A DNA stretch of 64,000 nt, from NCBI RefSeq assembly GCF_003664255.1, contig NZ_RCCV01000001.1, forward strand, positions 806,001 through 870,000. Direction: 5' to 3'. Of the stretch, positions 9,067-17,469 are shown piece by piece. Positions within the stretch are counted from its first letter, which is position 1; every line of letters begins with the position of its first letter. The notes below the pieces were generated by a model. It searched no databases and was not told where the DNA came from. It worked only from the letters and a program-made list of their open reading frames with translations. The translations under genes were made by a program, and so were the position numbers. The DNA comes from Micromonospora sp. M71_S20. Its GTDB lineage: Bacteria > Actinomycetota > Actinomycetes > Mycobacteriales > Micromonosporaceae.

Positions 9067-9591
9067 ATGGTGTTGACTTGTCCGGTGGCGACGGGCAGAA
9101 CGACACGACGCGGCGAGACGACCGGGCATTCCCGGCGCAAGGTGCTGCGCGCCGGGGCTCTCCTGGCGCTCGGCGGGGCGGCGGCGCCGCTGACCGGCTG
9201 CGGCCTCCTCGACCGCGACGACGAGCCCACCCCGGGGCCGGATCCGCTCACCCCGCTGCTCGACGAGTCGCTCCGGCTCGCCGCCGGGCACCGGGACGCC
9301 GCCGCCGCGCACCCCGCGCTCGCCGGCCTGCTCACGCCGATCGCCGAGGCGCACCGCGCGCACGCGGCCGAACTGGCCCGGGTCGTCGGCGTACCGCTGC
9401 CCTCGGCGTCCGCCGCGGCCACGCCCGCCGCGCCGGGCGACCCGGCGGCGGCGCGGGCCGCGCTGCGCGAGGACGAACGCGCCGCCCGGGAGGCGGCGAC
9501 CAGGGCCTGCGCGGCGGCGCCGGCCGAACGGGCCGCGCTGCTCGCCTCGATCGCCGCCGCCCGGGCCACGCACGTGGAGGCGTTGCGGTGA
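9067..9591 (+). CDS. Predicted Tat-exported lipoprotein, helical, paired with a DUF4439 gene
   Basis: The N-terminus holds a twin-arginine motif (SRRKVLR), a hydrophobic core ([13 protein letters not shown]) and a lipobox LTGC, so the product should be exported by Tat and lipidated at that cysteine. The mature part is Ala/Arg/Glu-rich and almost entirely helical, with [15 protein letters not shown] and [14 protein letters not shown] resembling a ferritin-like helical pair. The stop overlaps the next GTG, so the two are probably co-translated. The start is uncertain: the ATG at 9067 and the GTG at 9085 both lack a ribosome site. Function is unknown. Confidence 0.65.
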   Translation: MVLTCPVATGRTTRRGETTGHSRRKVLRAGALLALGGAAAPLTGCGLLDRDDEPTPGPDPLTPLLDESLRLAAGHRDAAAAHPALAGLLTPIAEAHRAHAAELARVVGVPLPSASAAATPAAPGDPAAARAALREDERAAREAATRACAAAPAERAALLASIAAARATHVEALR

Positions 9592-10034
9592 CCGCGCCGA
9601 CACCGTCGGGTCCGGCCGGGGCGCTGGGCGCGGCGCTCTCCGCCGAGTACGCCGCGATCTGGGCGTACGGGCCCATCGGGGTACGCCTCACCGGCGCCGC
9701 CCGCAACGCCGCGAAGGAGGCGGAGGCCGCGCACCGGCGCCGCCGTGACGACCTGATCGTGCAGCTGAGCGCCGCCGGCGGGAACGTCCCGCCGGACCGG
9801 GCCGGCTACACGCTGCCGTTCCCGGTCACCGACCGGGTGAGCGCGCTACGGCTGGCCGTCGAGGTGGAGGAGCGCACGGCCGCGTTCTGGCGGGCGGCGG
9901 TGCCGGCCACCAGCGGCGCCGACCGGGACAGGGCCCTGGCCGCCCTGGTCGAGTACGCCCTGCGGGCCACCCGCTGGCGGCGGACGGCCGGGATCACCCC
10001 GCTGACGGTGCCGTTCCCGGGCCGCCCCGCCTGA
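9588..10034 (+). CDS. DUF4439 ferritin-like protein
   Basis: This 148-residue protein begins with GTG overlapping the upstream stop. It reads [19 protein letters not shown], then [14 protein letters not shown] and [27 protein letters not shown], the pattern of DUF4439, a four-helix ferritin-like family of actinobacteria. Conserved Glu/His pairs suggest but do not prove a metal site. No signal peptide is visible, so it is probably cytoplasmic although its partner appears to be a lipoprotein. Confidence 0.78.
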   Translation: MTAPTPSGPAGALGAALSAEYAAIWAYGPIGVRLTGAARNAAKEAEAAHRRRRDDLIVQLSAAGGNVPPDRAGYTLPFPVTDRVSALRLAVEVEERTAAFWRAAVPATSGADRDRALAALVEYALRATRWRRTAGITPLTVPFPGRPA

Positions 10035-10070
10035 TCGGCGGCCCCTCGGCGCCTGCTCCGGTTGCGGGTC

Positions 10071-10085
10071 GCATACCAGGTATGC
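10071..10085. promoter_or_regulatory. Inverted repeat, likely PadR operator
   Basis: GCATACC-A-GGTATGC is a perfect 7-bp inverted repeat around one base, ending 13 bases before the PadR start codon. The adjoining GTATGCATAC is itself palindromic. ATAC/GTAT half sites are typical of PadR operators, so autoregulation of the regulator and the ABC exporter is likely. Confidence 0.65.
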
Positions 10086-10098
10086 ATACTCCGTTGCC

Positions 10099-10686
10099 AT
10101 GTCCATCCGTCACGGGCTGCTCGCCCTGCTCGAACGCGGCCAGATGTACGGCTACCAGCTCCGCGCCGCGTTCGAGGAGTCGACCGGTTCGACCTGGCCG
10201 CTCAACATCGGGCAGGTCTACACCACCCTGTCCCGCCTGGAACGGGACGGGCTGGTCCGGTCGCTGCCCGAGAGCGAGACGGGACAGCGCCCGTACGAGA
10301 TCACCGACGCCGGGCGGACGGACCTGGCCCTGTGGTTCGCCACCCCGATCAGCCGCACCGACCGGCCCCGCGACGAGCTGGCGATCAAGCTCGCCCTCGC
10401 GCTGACCACCCCCGGGGTGGATGTCCGGTCGGTGGTGCAGACCCAGCGCAGCGCGACCATGCGGACGTTGCAGGAGTTGACGCGGTTGAAGTACGCCAGC
10501 GACCGCCCCGAGGACCTGCCGTGGCGGCTGGTGCTGGACGCCATGGTCTTCCAGGCCGAGGCCGAGGTGCGCTGGCTGGACCACTGCGAGAGCAGCCTCG
10601 TGCGCTACCGTCCGGCGGAGCCCGGCCGCGTCCCGACGACGCCTGACGAGGCGGTGGACCGGGCGGACGAGGAGGCGCGACGGTGA
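10099..10686 (+). CDS. PadR family transcriptional regulator
   Basis: The 195-residue protein has the PadR winged helix at its N-terminus: HGLLALLERGQMYGYQLRAA, then NIGQVYTTLSRLERDGLV and PYEITDAGRTDLALW. The C-terminal helical part (residues ~95-180) has the length of the Vir_act_alpha_C dimerisation region of larger PadR proteins. A palindrome ends 13 bases upstream. Its stop overlaps the GTG of the ABC ATPase, so it is co-transcribed with the exporter and probably represses it until a ligand binds, by analogy with LmrR-type systems. The ligand is unknown. Confidence 0.92.
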   Translation: MSIRHGLLALLERGQMYGYQLRAAFEESTGSTWPLNIGQVYTTLSRLERDGLVRSLPESETGQRPYEITDAGRTDLALWFATPISRTDRPRDELAIKLALALTTPGVDVRSVVQTQRSATMRTLQELTRLKYASDRPEDLPWRLVLDAMVFQAEAEVRWLDHCESSLVRYRPAEPGRVPTTPDEAVDRADEEARR

Positions 10687-11441
10687 GCACGGGGAACCGG
10701 CCGGCGGACGGCAGCCCGGGCACGCCAGTGCTGGACGTGCGTGACGTGCACCGCACCCACGGCGCCGGCGCGGCGGCCGTGCACGCGCTGCGCGGGGTGA
10801 GCCTCGCCGTGCGCGCGGGGGAACTCGTCGCCGTGATGGGACCGTCCGGCTCGGGGAAGTCGACGCTGCTCGCCCTGGCCGGCGGGCTGGACGGCCCGAC
10901 CGCGGGCGAGGTGTACGTGGAGGGCGAGCCGCTCGGCGCCCTGGACCGGCGGCGACTGGCCCAGGTGCGGCGCCGCCGCATCGGCTACGTCTTCCAGGAC
11001 CTCAACCTGCTCGGCAGCCTCAGCGCCGTGGAGAACGTCGCCCTCCCCCTCGAACTCGACGGCACCGGCGTGCGGCGGGCCCGCCGCCTGGCGCTGGACG
11101 CGCTGGCCGAGGTGGGCCTGACCGAGCTGGGCGACCGGTTCCCCGACCAGCTCTCCGGCGGGCAGCAGCAGCGGGTGGCCATCGCCCGCGCGCTCGTCGG
11201 GGAGCGCCGGCTGGTGCTCGCCGACGAACCGACCGGCGCGCTGGACTCGCAGACCGGCGAGGCGGTGCTGCACCTGCTGCGCCGGCGGGTCGACGCCGGG
11301 GCCGCCGCCGTGCTGGTCACCCACGAGGCGCGGCACGCCGCCTGGGCCGACCGGGTGGTCTTCCTCCGCGACGGGGTCCTGGTCGACACGACGGCCCCGC
11401 TGGGCAGCGTGGAGCAGCTGCTGAGCGGCAGCGGTCGGTGA
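10683..11441 (+). CDS. ABC transporter ATP-binding protein (MacB/LolD type)
   Basis: This is the cytoplasmic ATPase of an exporter whose membrane partner follows with a four-base overlap. The 252-residue protein has Walker A GPSGSGKST near residue 56, Q-loop FQDLNLL near 104, signature LSGGQQQRVAIARAL near 157, Walker B LVLADEPTGALDS near 180 and the H-loop THEAR near 213. All catalytic residues are intact. GTG at 10683 follows GAGGAGG. It lies in a padR-ATPase-permease operon, usually linked to efflux of antibiotics or lipophilic compounds. Confidence 0.94.
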   Translation: MSTGNRPADGSPGTPVLDVRDVHRTHGAGAAAVHALRGVSLAVRAGELVAVMGPSGSGKSTLLALAGGLDGPTAGEVYVEGEPLGALDRRRLAQVRRRRIGYVFQDLNLLGSLSAVENVALPLELDGTGVRRARRLALDALAEVGLTELGDRFPDQLSGGQQQRVAIARALVGERRLVLADEPTGALDSQTGEAVLHLLRRRVDAGAAAVLVTHEARHAAWADRVVFLRDGVLVDTTAPLGSVEQLLSGSGR

Positions 11442-14143
11442 GCCCGGGCCGGGGCGGCCGACTCGCCCGGGCGGCCGGCTCCTGGTGGGCCGCGCTGCGC
11501 ATCGCCCGGCGGGAGGCCCGGCGGGCCCGGGGGCGTACGGCGCTGGTACTGGCGATGATCACGCTTCCGGTGCTGGTGCTGACCTTCACCGCGGTGAGCT
11601 GGCGGATGTCCGAGCTGACTCCCGCCGAGCGGACCGACCGCCAGCTCGGGGCGGCCGACGCGGAGCTGGGCTGGATGGTGCGGCAGCCGATCGTGCAGAG
11701 CGCCTGGGGCGACGCCTGGCAGGCCGACCGGGAGGACGCGCCCCCGGCCGGGGTCGTCACCGCCGAGCAGGTCACCGCCCTGCTGCCGGCCGGGAGCCGG
11801 GTGGTCCCGCTGCGCCGCTGGGTGTCGTTCGACGCCCGGGTCGGCGAGCGGATCGACGACACGATCGTGGGACGCGCCGTCGACCTCACCGATCCGCTCG
11901 GGCGGGGGCTGGTCCGGTTCCACTCGGGGCGGGCGCCGGCCGGGCCGGACGAGATCGCGGTCAGCCCGGCGGCGCTGCGCCGCCTCGACGCCCGCCTCGG
12001 CGGCATCGTCACCTCCGGCGACGGCGCCCGCTCCTGGCGGGTGGTCGGGGTGGCCGAGTACCCCGACGACCTGGGCGCGGTGGTGACGCTGCACCCGTCG
12101 GAAGGGCGGATGGAGACCGAGCCGGACACGAGCTGGCTGGTCGACCTGCCCGGGCCCCCCGACGAGGGACTGTTCCGCCGGCTCAACGGGCACGGCATCC
12201 TGGTCCACGCCCGCACTCCCGCCCCCGCGTCGGACCTCGTCGCGTTCGGACCGGACGTCCGACTTCCGATGGACGTGGAGGGGATGAGCGTCTCGGTGCT
12301 CGTCGGCGGGCTGGGGCTGCTGGAGGTGGTGCTGCTCGTCGGGCCGGCGTTCGCGGTCGGCGTACGGCGGCGACGGCGGGACCTCGCGCTGGTGGCGGTG
12401 GCCGGCGGCGACGACGCCCACCTGCGCCGGATCGTGCTGGCCGACGGCGTGGTGCTGGGCGCCCTCGGCGCCGCCGTCGGGGTCGCGCTGGGCGTCGCCG
12501 CCGCGTTCGCCGGGCGCCCGCTGGTGGAGCAGCACCTCTTCGGCGCACGCTTCGGCGCGTACCGCTGCTGGCCGGAGGCCCTCGCGGCGATCGCGGCCGT
12601 CGCGGTGCTGGCCGGGGTGCTGGCCGCGCTGGCCCCGGCCTGGACGGCCGCCCGGCAGGACGTGGTGGCGGGGCTCGCCGGCCGGCGCACCCCGCCCGGG
12701 CACCGGCGACGCTGGCTCACCGCCGGGGTGGCCCTGGCCGTCGGCGGGGCCGCGGTGGCCGCGTTCGGGGCGGCCCGGACCGCGCCGGCGGTGATCCTCG
12801 CCGGCCTGGTCCTCGGCGAACTGGGGTTGGTCTTCGCCACCCCGACCCTGGTCGGGCTGCTCGCCCGCCTCGGACGGTCGCTGCCGCTGGCGCCCCGGAT
12901 CGCGCTGCGCGACGCCAGCCGCAACCGGTCGTCCACCGCCCCGGCGATCTCCGCCGTGATGGCGGCCGTCGCCGGGAGCGTCGCCATCGGCGTGTACCTG
13001 GCCAGCGACGACGCCCGGTCGGCCACGATGTACCGGCCCGCCCTGCCGGCCGGCACCGTGCTGGTGACCAGCCACGGCCCGAACGAGCCGCCCGCCCTGC
13101 CCCGGGTCGCCGAGGCGGCCCGCGCCCACCTGGGGGTGCGGGCCGTGGCGCCGCTCGCGGAACCCGGGTGCGGCGGCCCCGACACCGACCCGTGCGTGGT
13201 CTCGCCGGTGCTGCCGGTCGAGCGCGCCTGCCCGTGGACGCCCGGCGACCGGCTCAGCCCGGCGCAGCAGCGCCGGGCCCGCGCGGACGCCCGCTGCACG
13301 GTCCCGGAGGACCACCTCGGCGGGTACTTCCACGTGGTGGTGGACGACGGTGCGGCGCTGCCGGTGCTCACCGGCGCCGCCCCCGCCGAGGTCGCCGCCG
13401 CCACCGCCGTGCTGCGGGCCGGGGGCGCGGTGGTGACCGATCCGCGCTACGTGCGCGACGGGCGGGTCGACGTCAGGGTGACCCGCCCCGGGCAGGCCCG
13501 GCCCGACACCCCGACCAGCACCACCGTCGCCGGGTACCCGCTGCCCACCGGGCTGGGCGCGCACCGGCTGCTGCTCTCCCGGCCCGCCGCCGAGCGGCTC
13601 GGGCTGACCGTCCGCCCGCTCGGCTGGGCGATCACCGCCGACGGCGTGCCCGACGAGGACCGGCAGAACCGGTTCGTCGCCGCCGTACGCCCGCTCGGCG
13701 CGCAGGTGGAGATCGAGCGGGGTGCCCTGGCGGACACGGGACGGCCGCTGCTGCTCCTGCTGGCCGCCGCGGCCGGGGTGATCACCGTGGGCGCCGCCGG
13801 CATCGCCACCGGGCTGGCCGCGGCCGAGGGGCGGGCGGACCTGTCCACCCTCGCGGCGGTCGGCGCCGGCCCGGGGCTGCGTCGGCTGCTCTCGCTCTGC
13901 CAGTCCGGGGTCATCGCCGTGCTGGGCTCCGCGCTCGGCATCGTCGCCGGCCTCGGCTCCGCGTCGATCATCCTGACCGCCCTCAACCGCCGTTACGCCG
14001 GCCTGTGGCCGGTCGCGGAGCCGTACCCGGTGGTCATTCCCTGGACCACGCTCGGCGTCCTGGTGGTGGTGCCGCTGGTCGCGATGCTCGGCGCGGGCCT
14101 CTTCACCCGGTCCCGCCTGCCGGTCGAGCGACGTCTCGACTGA
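11438..14143 (+). CDS. FtsX-like ABC transporter permease
   Basis: The 901-residue membrane protein is the partner of the ATPase just upstream. It has a basic N-terminus, a first membrane helix near residues 34-51 (ALVLAMITLPVLVLTFTAVS), a large extracytoplasmic region, a first FtsX bundle of helices near residues 285-480, a second extracytoplasmic region of ~250 residues with cysteines (GCGGPDTDPCVV), and a final FtsX bundle near 770-890. This two-FtsX layout is typical of actinobacterial MacB-like permeases that extrude peptides, lipoproteins or drugs. The GTG overlaps the ATPase stop. Confidence 0.9.
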   Translation: MSPGRGGRLARAAGSWWAALRIARREARRARGRTALVLAMITLPVLVLTFTAVSWRMSELTPAERTDRQLGAADAELGWMVRQPIVQSAWGDAWQADREDAPPAGVVTAEQVTALLPAGSRVVPLRRWVSFDARVGERIDDTIVGRAVDLTDPLGRGLVRFHSGRAPAGPDEIAVSPAALRRLDARLGGIVTSGDGARSWRVVGVAEYPDDLGAVVTLHPSEGRMETEPDTSWLVDLPGPPDEGLFRRLNGHGILVHARTPAPASDLVAFGPDVRLPMDVEGMSVSVLVGGLGLLEVVLLVGPAFAVGVRRRRRDLALVAVAGGDDAHLRRIVLADGVVLGALGAAVGVALGVAAAFAGRPLVEQHLFGARFGAYRCWPEALAAIAAVAVLAGVLAALAPAWTAARQDVVAGLAGRRTPPGHRRRWLTAGVALAVGGAAVAAFGAARTAPAVILAGLVLGELGLVFATPTLVGLLARLGRSLPLAPRIALRDASRNRSSTAPAISAVMAAVAGSVAIGVYLASDDARSATMYRPALPAGTVLVTSHGPNEPPALPRVAEAARAHLGVRAVAPLAEPGCGGPDTDPCVVSPVLPVERACPWTPGDRLSPAQQRRARADARCTVPEDHLGGYFHVVVDDGAALPVLTGAAPAEVAAATAVLRAGGAVVTDPRYVRDGRVDVRVTRPGQARPDTPTSTTVAGYPLPTGLGAHRLLLSRPAAERLGLTVRPLGWAITADGVPDEDRQNRFVAAVRPLGAQVEIERGALADTGRPLLLLLAAAAGVITVGAAGIATGLAAAEGRADLSTLAAVGAGPGLRRLLSLCQSGVIAVLGSALGIVAGLGSASIILTALNRRYAGLWPVAEPYPVVIPWTTLGVLVVVPLVAMLGAGLFTRSRLPVERRLD

Positions 14144-14158
14144 CGGGCCGGGAGCGGG

Positions 14159-14164
14159 CACACT
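14159..14164 (+). promoter_or_regulatory. Candidate -10 box, leaderless promoter of the F420-type reductase
   Basis: CACACT ends 7 bases before the GTG at 14172 and no Shine-Dalgarno sequence is present. It differs from TAnnnT at its first base, so this is a weaker example of the leaderless arrangement. Confidence 0.25.
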
Positions 14165-14171
14165 GGTCGCC

Positions 14172-14672
14172 GTGCCCGTGCTGGGAGCCCTGACCCGCCG
14201 TGTCGGTCACCACCGCTGGTTCGGCGCCGCCGTCCGCCTGCTCGTCCCCGCCGACCGGATGGTGGGGCGGCTCACCCGGGGGCGGGTGGTCGCGCTCGGG
14301 CTCATCCCGTCGCTGGTGATCACGACCACCGGCCGCCGCTCCGGCAAGCCGCGCAGCAATCCGCTGCTCTACGTGCCCGACGGCGACGCGTACGTGGTGG
14401 TCGGCTCCAACTTCGGCCAGACCCACCAGCCCGGCTGGGCGATGAACCTGCGCGCCGATCCCGCCGCCGAGGTGGCCGTCAAGGGCCGCCGCGTCCCGGT
14501 GCGCGCCCAGGTCGCCACCGGCGCCGAACGGGACCGCCTCTGGACGCTGCTGGTCACCGAGTGGCCCGCCTACCGGACGTACGCCCAGCGGGCCGGCGGC
14601 CGGGAGATCCTCGTCTTCCGGCTGGTGCCCACCGGGCGCGGCGTGCCGGGCGGGCCGACCGGGCGCGAATAG
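14172..14672 (+). CDS. Deazaflavin (F420)-dependent nitroreductase family protein
   Basis: The 166-residue protein resembles the Ddn/Rv1155 split-barrel family: TTTGRRSGKPRSNPLLYV near residues 51-68, GDAYVVVGSNFGQTHQPGW near 71-90, and NLRADPAAEVAVKGRRVPV near 92-110. Members bind reduced coenzyme F420 and reduce quinones or nitro compounds, or serve as F420-dependent reductases of unknown substrate. The family assignment is firm and the substrate unknown. The gene starts with GTG without a ribosome site, 28 bases after the permease, so it may have its own leaderless promoter. Confidence 0.88.
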   Translation: MPVLGALTRRVGHHRWFGAAVRLLVPADRMVGRLTRGRVVALGLIPSLVITTTGRRSGKPRSNPLLYVPDGDAYVVVGSNFGQTHQPGWAMNLRADPAAEVAVKGRRVPVRAQVATGAERDRLWTLLVTEWPAYRTYAQRAGGREILVFRLVPTGRGVPGGPTGRE

Positions 14673-14675
14673 GCT
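14670..14675 (+). promoter_or_regulatory. Candidate -10 box of a leaderless promoter
   Basis: TAGGCT lies 6 bases before the GTG at 14682. Its first three bases are also the stop codon of the preceding gene. No ribosome binding site precedes the GTG, which fits leaderless translation. Confidence 0.4.
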
Positions 14676-14681
14676 GGTGCG

Positions 14682-15407
14682 GTGACCGGCGCCGACGGCG
14701 AACCCCACTCCGACGATCCACGGTGGGCGGTGGCCGAGCGGGTCGCCGACGCCGCGCGCCGGCGGTTCCCGGCCGACGTGCTGGCGGTCGCGGTGCACGG
14801 GCCGCTCGCCCACGGCGACGACGACGGCGGCGGGGACGGCGAGGTCGGGCTGCTGGTCGTGACGTACCGGCCCGGCGGCGGACCGTCCCCGGCGACCCGG
14901 CGGGTCGACGGCGTGCTGGTCGACCTGACCGTGGCCGGCGCGGACGACTACCTGCGCCAGGCCCGGGTGATCTCCCCGCTCTGGCCGTTGACCGCCGACC
15001 GCTACGTCAGCACCCGGGCGCTGCACGACCCCACCGGCTGGCTGCGCACGCTGCGCGACGAGCACCTGGGCCGGCTGGCCCGGGCCCGGCCGGCCGAGTT
15101 CAGCACGGCGGCCCGCCGGGCCTGGTACCGGGGCGGCGCGGCGCACGCCCGGGCCGCCCGGCTGGCCGAGTGGTACGAGACCGACCAGGCGCTGCTGATG
15201 CTCGGCGAGGCACGGCTGGCGGCGGCCACGGTCGCCGGCCTGCTCAGCCGCACCTACTTCCGCGACCCGGGCGACGCGGTGCGCCGGACCGGCCTGGCGG
15301 GCGCGGACATGACCGAGGTGGGCGTCGTCCTGGCCCGCCAGGCGGACGAGCTGGCGGCCCGGGGCCGCCCCGTCGACGGCACGGTCGACGACCTGCTCGA
15401 CGGCTGA
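14682..15407 (+). CDS. Degenerate nucleotidyltransferase-like protein (kanamycin nucleotidyltransferase fold suspected)
   Basis: The 241-residue protein has AVAVHGPLAHGDDDGGGDGE followed by VGLLVVTY near residues 33-60, which aligns by eye with the GSxxRGTxxxxSDIE...V pattern of aminoglycoside 4'-nucleotidyltransferases. The usual G-S is G-P and the SDIE aspartate pair is weak (GDGEVGL). A later VLVDLTVAGADDYL and an all-helical C-terminal half (AARRAWYRGGAAHARAARLAEW) fit the helical domain of that fold. The catalytic aspartates are not clearly conserved, so enzymatic activity is doubtful. The gene begins with GTG after a leaderless-type TAGGCT box. Confidence 0.5.
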   Translation: MTGADGEPHSDDPRWAVAERVADAARRRFPADVLAVAVHGPLAHGDDDGGGDGEVGLLVVTYRPGGGPSPATRRVDGVLVDLTVAGADDYLRQARVISPLWPLTADRYVSTRALHDPTGWLRTLRDEHLGRLARARPAEFSTAARRAWYRGGAAHARAARLAEWYETDQALLMLGEARLAAATVAGLLSRTYFRDPGDAVRRTGLAGADMTEVGVVLARQADELAARGRPVDGTVDDLLDG

Positions 15408-15420
15408 GGAGGCCCCGCGC

Positions 15421-16137
15421 TCAGCCGAGCCCGCCCTGCACCCCGATGAGGGTGCCGACGAGGTACGTGGCGCCGGCCGCCGCCGCGCCGAGCAGGAGCT
15501 GACGCAGACCGCCGGACCACCAGGACCGGGCGGTGAACCGGGCGACCACCGCCCCGGCCACGAAGAGCCCGAGCCCGCCGACCGCGAGCGCCAGCCACAG
15601 GCTCGTCGCGCCGAACAGGTACGTCAGCAGCGGCACCAGCGCCCCGACCGAGAAGAACAGGAACGACGAGATCGCGGCCGCCCAGGGGCTGGGCTGCTCG
15701 TCGGGGTCGACGCCGAGCTCCTCCCGTACGTGCACCCGCAGGGCCTCGTCCGGGTTGCGGCGGACGGCCTGGGCGACCTCCATGGCCAGGTCGCGCGGCA
15801 GTCCCCGGGCGACCCACGCCTCGGCCAGCTCGCGCGCCTCGGCCTCGGGGTGCCGCTCCAGCTCGCGACGCTCCTTGGCGACCTCGGCCGCCACCTGTTC
15901 GTTCGCCGAGCGGACGCTGGTGTACTCCCCCAGCCCCATCGAGATGGCGCCGGCCACCAGGCCTGCCACGCCGGTGAGCACGACGCTGCGGGGCGACACC
16001 CCGCCACCCGCCACCCCGGCGATCAGGGCGATGTTGGTGACCAGCCCGTCCATCGCCCCGAAGACGGCGGGGCGCAGCCAGCCGCCGGAGACGTCCGCGT
16101 GGTGCGCCTCACGCAGCGCCGCCGGGGTGTCCGTCAC
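15421..16137 (-). CDS. VIT1/CCC1 family iron/manganese transporter
   Basis: The 238-residue membrane protein has the VIT1 hallmark [20 protein letters not shown] near residues 25-44, then [20 protein letters not shown], a cytoplasmic metal-binding helical region rich in Glu ([20 protein letters not shown]) and three C-terminal helices. Family members export Fe2+ or Mn2+ using a proton gradient. The GTG at 16137 overlaps the stop of map upstream by four bases, so the two genes are co-translated. It converges on the nucleotidyltransferase-like gene with only 13 bases between stops. Confidence 0.9.
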   Translation of the reverse strand: MTDTPAALREAHHADVSGGWLRPAVFGAMDGLVTNIALIAGVAGGGVSPRSVVLTGVAGLVAGAISMGLGEYTSVRSANEQVAAEVAKERRELERHPEAEARELAEAWVARGLPRDLAMEVAQAVRRNPDEALRVHVREELGVDPDEQPSPWAAAISSFLFFSVGALVPLLTYLFGATSLWLALAVGGLGLFVAGAVVARFTARSWWSGGLRQLLLGAAAAGATYLVGTLIGVQGGLG

Positions 16138-16991
16138 GGCAGCGTCAGGATCTCGTGCCCGTCCTCGGTCACCACGATGGTGTGCTCGAACTGGGCCGTC
16201 CACCTGCGGTCCTTCGTCACCACGGTCCAGCCGTCGTCCCACATGTCGTACTCGTGGGTGCCGAGGGTGATCATCGGCTCGATGGTGAAGGTCATCCCCG
16301 GCTCCATCACGTCCGTGGGGCGGGGGCTGTCGTAGTGCGGCACGTAGAGTCCGCTGTGGAACGCCTCGCCGATCCCGTGGCCGGTGAAGTCGCGGACGAC
16401 GCCGTAGCCGAAGCGCTTCGCGTACGACTCGATGACCCGACCGATCACGTTGATCTGGCGGCCCGGGGCGACGGCGCGGATGCCGCGCATCATCGCCTCG
16501 TGGGTCCGCTCGACCAGCAGCCGGGCCTCCTCGCTGACCTCGCCCACGCAGAAGGTGGCGTCCGTGTCGCCGTGCACCCCGTCGAGGTACGCGGTCACGT
16601 CGACGTTGATGATGTCGCCGTCGGCGAGCACGGTGGAGTCGGGGATGCCGTGGCAGATCACCTCGTTGAGGCTGGTGCAGCACGACTTCGGGAAGCCCCT
16701 GTAGCCCAGCGTCGACGGGTACGCGCCGTGGTCGCAGAGGAACTCGTGCACGACCCGGTCGATCTCGTCGGTGGTCACGCCGGGCTTGCAGTGCTCGCCG
16801 GCGAGCTGGGTGGCCTGCGCCGCGAGCCGACCGGCGACCCGCATCTTCTCGATGGTCTCCGGCGTCTGCACGTGCGAGCCGCGCCACTCCTGCGGACGCT
16901 TCTTGCCCACGTACTCCGGGCGGACGATGTGGGCGGGCACGGGCCGCAACGGGGTGAGCGTGCCGGGGGTCAGCGGCGCACGGACGGTCAT
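16134..16991 (-). CDS. map: Type I methionine aminopeptidase
   Basis: The enzyme removes the initiator methionine from nascent proteins. The 285-residue product shows the metal ligands in order: [19 protein letters not shown] (both Asp), [11 protein letters not shown] (His), TFTIEPM (Glu) and [12 protein letters not shown] (Glu). An N-terminal proline-containing extension ([20 protein letters not shown]) marks it as MetAP Ic, the actinobacterial form that docks at the ribosome. It sits near ispG/dxr in several actinobacteria, as here at a distance. The VIT-like gene follows with a four-base overlap. Confidence 0.96.
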   Translation of the reverse strand: MTVRAPLTPGTLTPLRPVPAHIVRPEYVGKKRPQEWRGSHVQTPETIEKMRVAGRLAAQATQLAGEHCKPGVTTDEIDRVVHEFLCDHGAYPSTLGYRGFPKSCCTSLNEVICHGIPDSTVLADGDIINVDVTAYLDGVHGDTDATFCVGEVSEEARLLVERTHEAMMRGIRAVAPGRQINVIGRVIESYAKRFGYGVVRDFTGHGIGEAFHSGLYVPHYDSPRPTDVMEPGMTFTIEPMITLGTHEYDMWDDGWTVVTKDRRWTAQFEHTIVVTEDGHEILTLP

Positions 16992-17086
16992 GACGCGAGT
17001 TTATCGCCGCGCGCGGTGGTGACCCCCGCCACCGCCCACCCGGAGCGGTTGTTGCCGTGCCCGGTCCGCTGTGCAATTGTGGCTCC

Positions 17087-17404
17087 GTGGATCAAGGGGG
17101 TGGCACGACTCCCGTCTTCTCCGCCCAGGCGGAGATCGACGGCGGCCACCTCCGCGTCCTGATCACCGGCGAGGTGGACATGGCGACCGCCGACGTCATG
17201 TTCCAGACCGCGCTGCGGGAGTCGGCCGAGCGGGTGACGCTCGATCTCCGGGCAGTCACCTTCTTCGACTCGGCGGCGATCCACGCCGTGGTCCGGCTGG
17301 CCCAGCATCTTCCCGGCACGCTCACCGTGCTGCCGTCGCGGCAGGTCCACCGGGTGCTGGACATCTCCGGCCTGGGCGATCAGGCCTGGCTCCGCCCGGC
17401 CTGA
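17087..17404 (+). CDS. STAS-domain anti-sigma factor antagonist-like protein
   Basis: The 105-residue protein is a single STAS domain: LRVLITGEVDMATADVMFQ, then VTLDLRAVTFFDSAAIHAVV with the phosphorylatable serine in the DS motif (usual DSxG, here DSAA) near residue 63, and a C-terminal VLDISGLGD. Such proteins bind RsbW-type kinases and are inactivated by serine phosphorylation and reactivated by PP2C phosphatases. Directly downstream, on the opposite strand, is a protein carrying both those activities, so the two are natural partners. GTG 17087 was chosen; GTG 17057 is also possible, and neither has a ribosome site. Confidence 0.83.
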   Translation: MDQGGGTTPVFSAQAEIDGGHLRVLITGEVDMATADVMFQTALRESAERVTLDLRAVTFFDSAAIHAVVRLAQHLPGTLTVLPSRQVHRVLDISGLGDQAWLRPA

Positions 17405-17469
17405 GCCCTCCCGCCCTGGGCCCCCGCCGCACCGCCGGTCGCGCGCCGGAGCACCGCCGGTCGGCGCGC

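Noticed and set aside
10985-14161. 1058-codon minus-strand ORF opposite the ABC exporter
   Set aside because: It overlaps the ATPase and permease, which carry intact ABC motifs. The antisense translation is low complexity.
17405-17469. CGCCGGTCGCGCG repeat between the STAS and regulator genes as an operator
   Set aside because: The repeat is short, lies between two stop codons in a converging arrangement and is better read as weak terminator or GC-rich chance.
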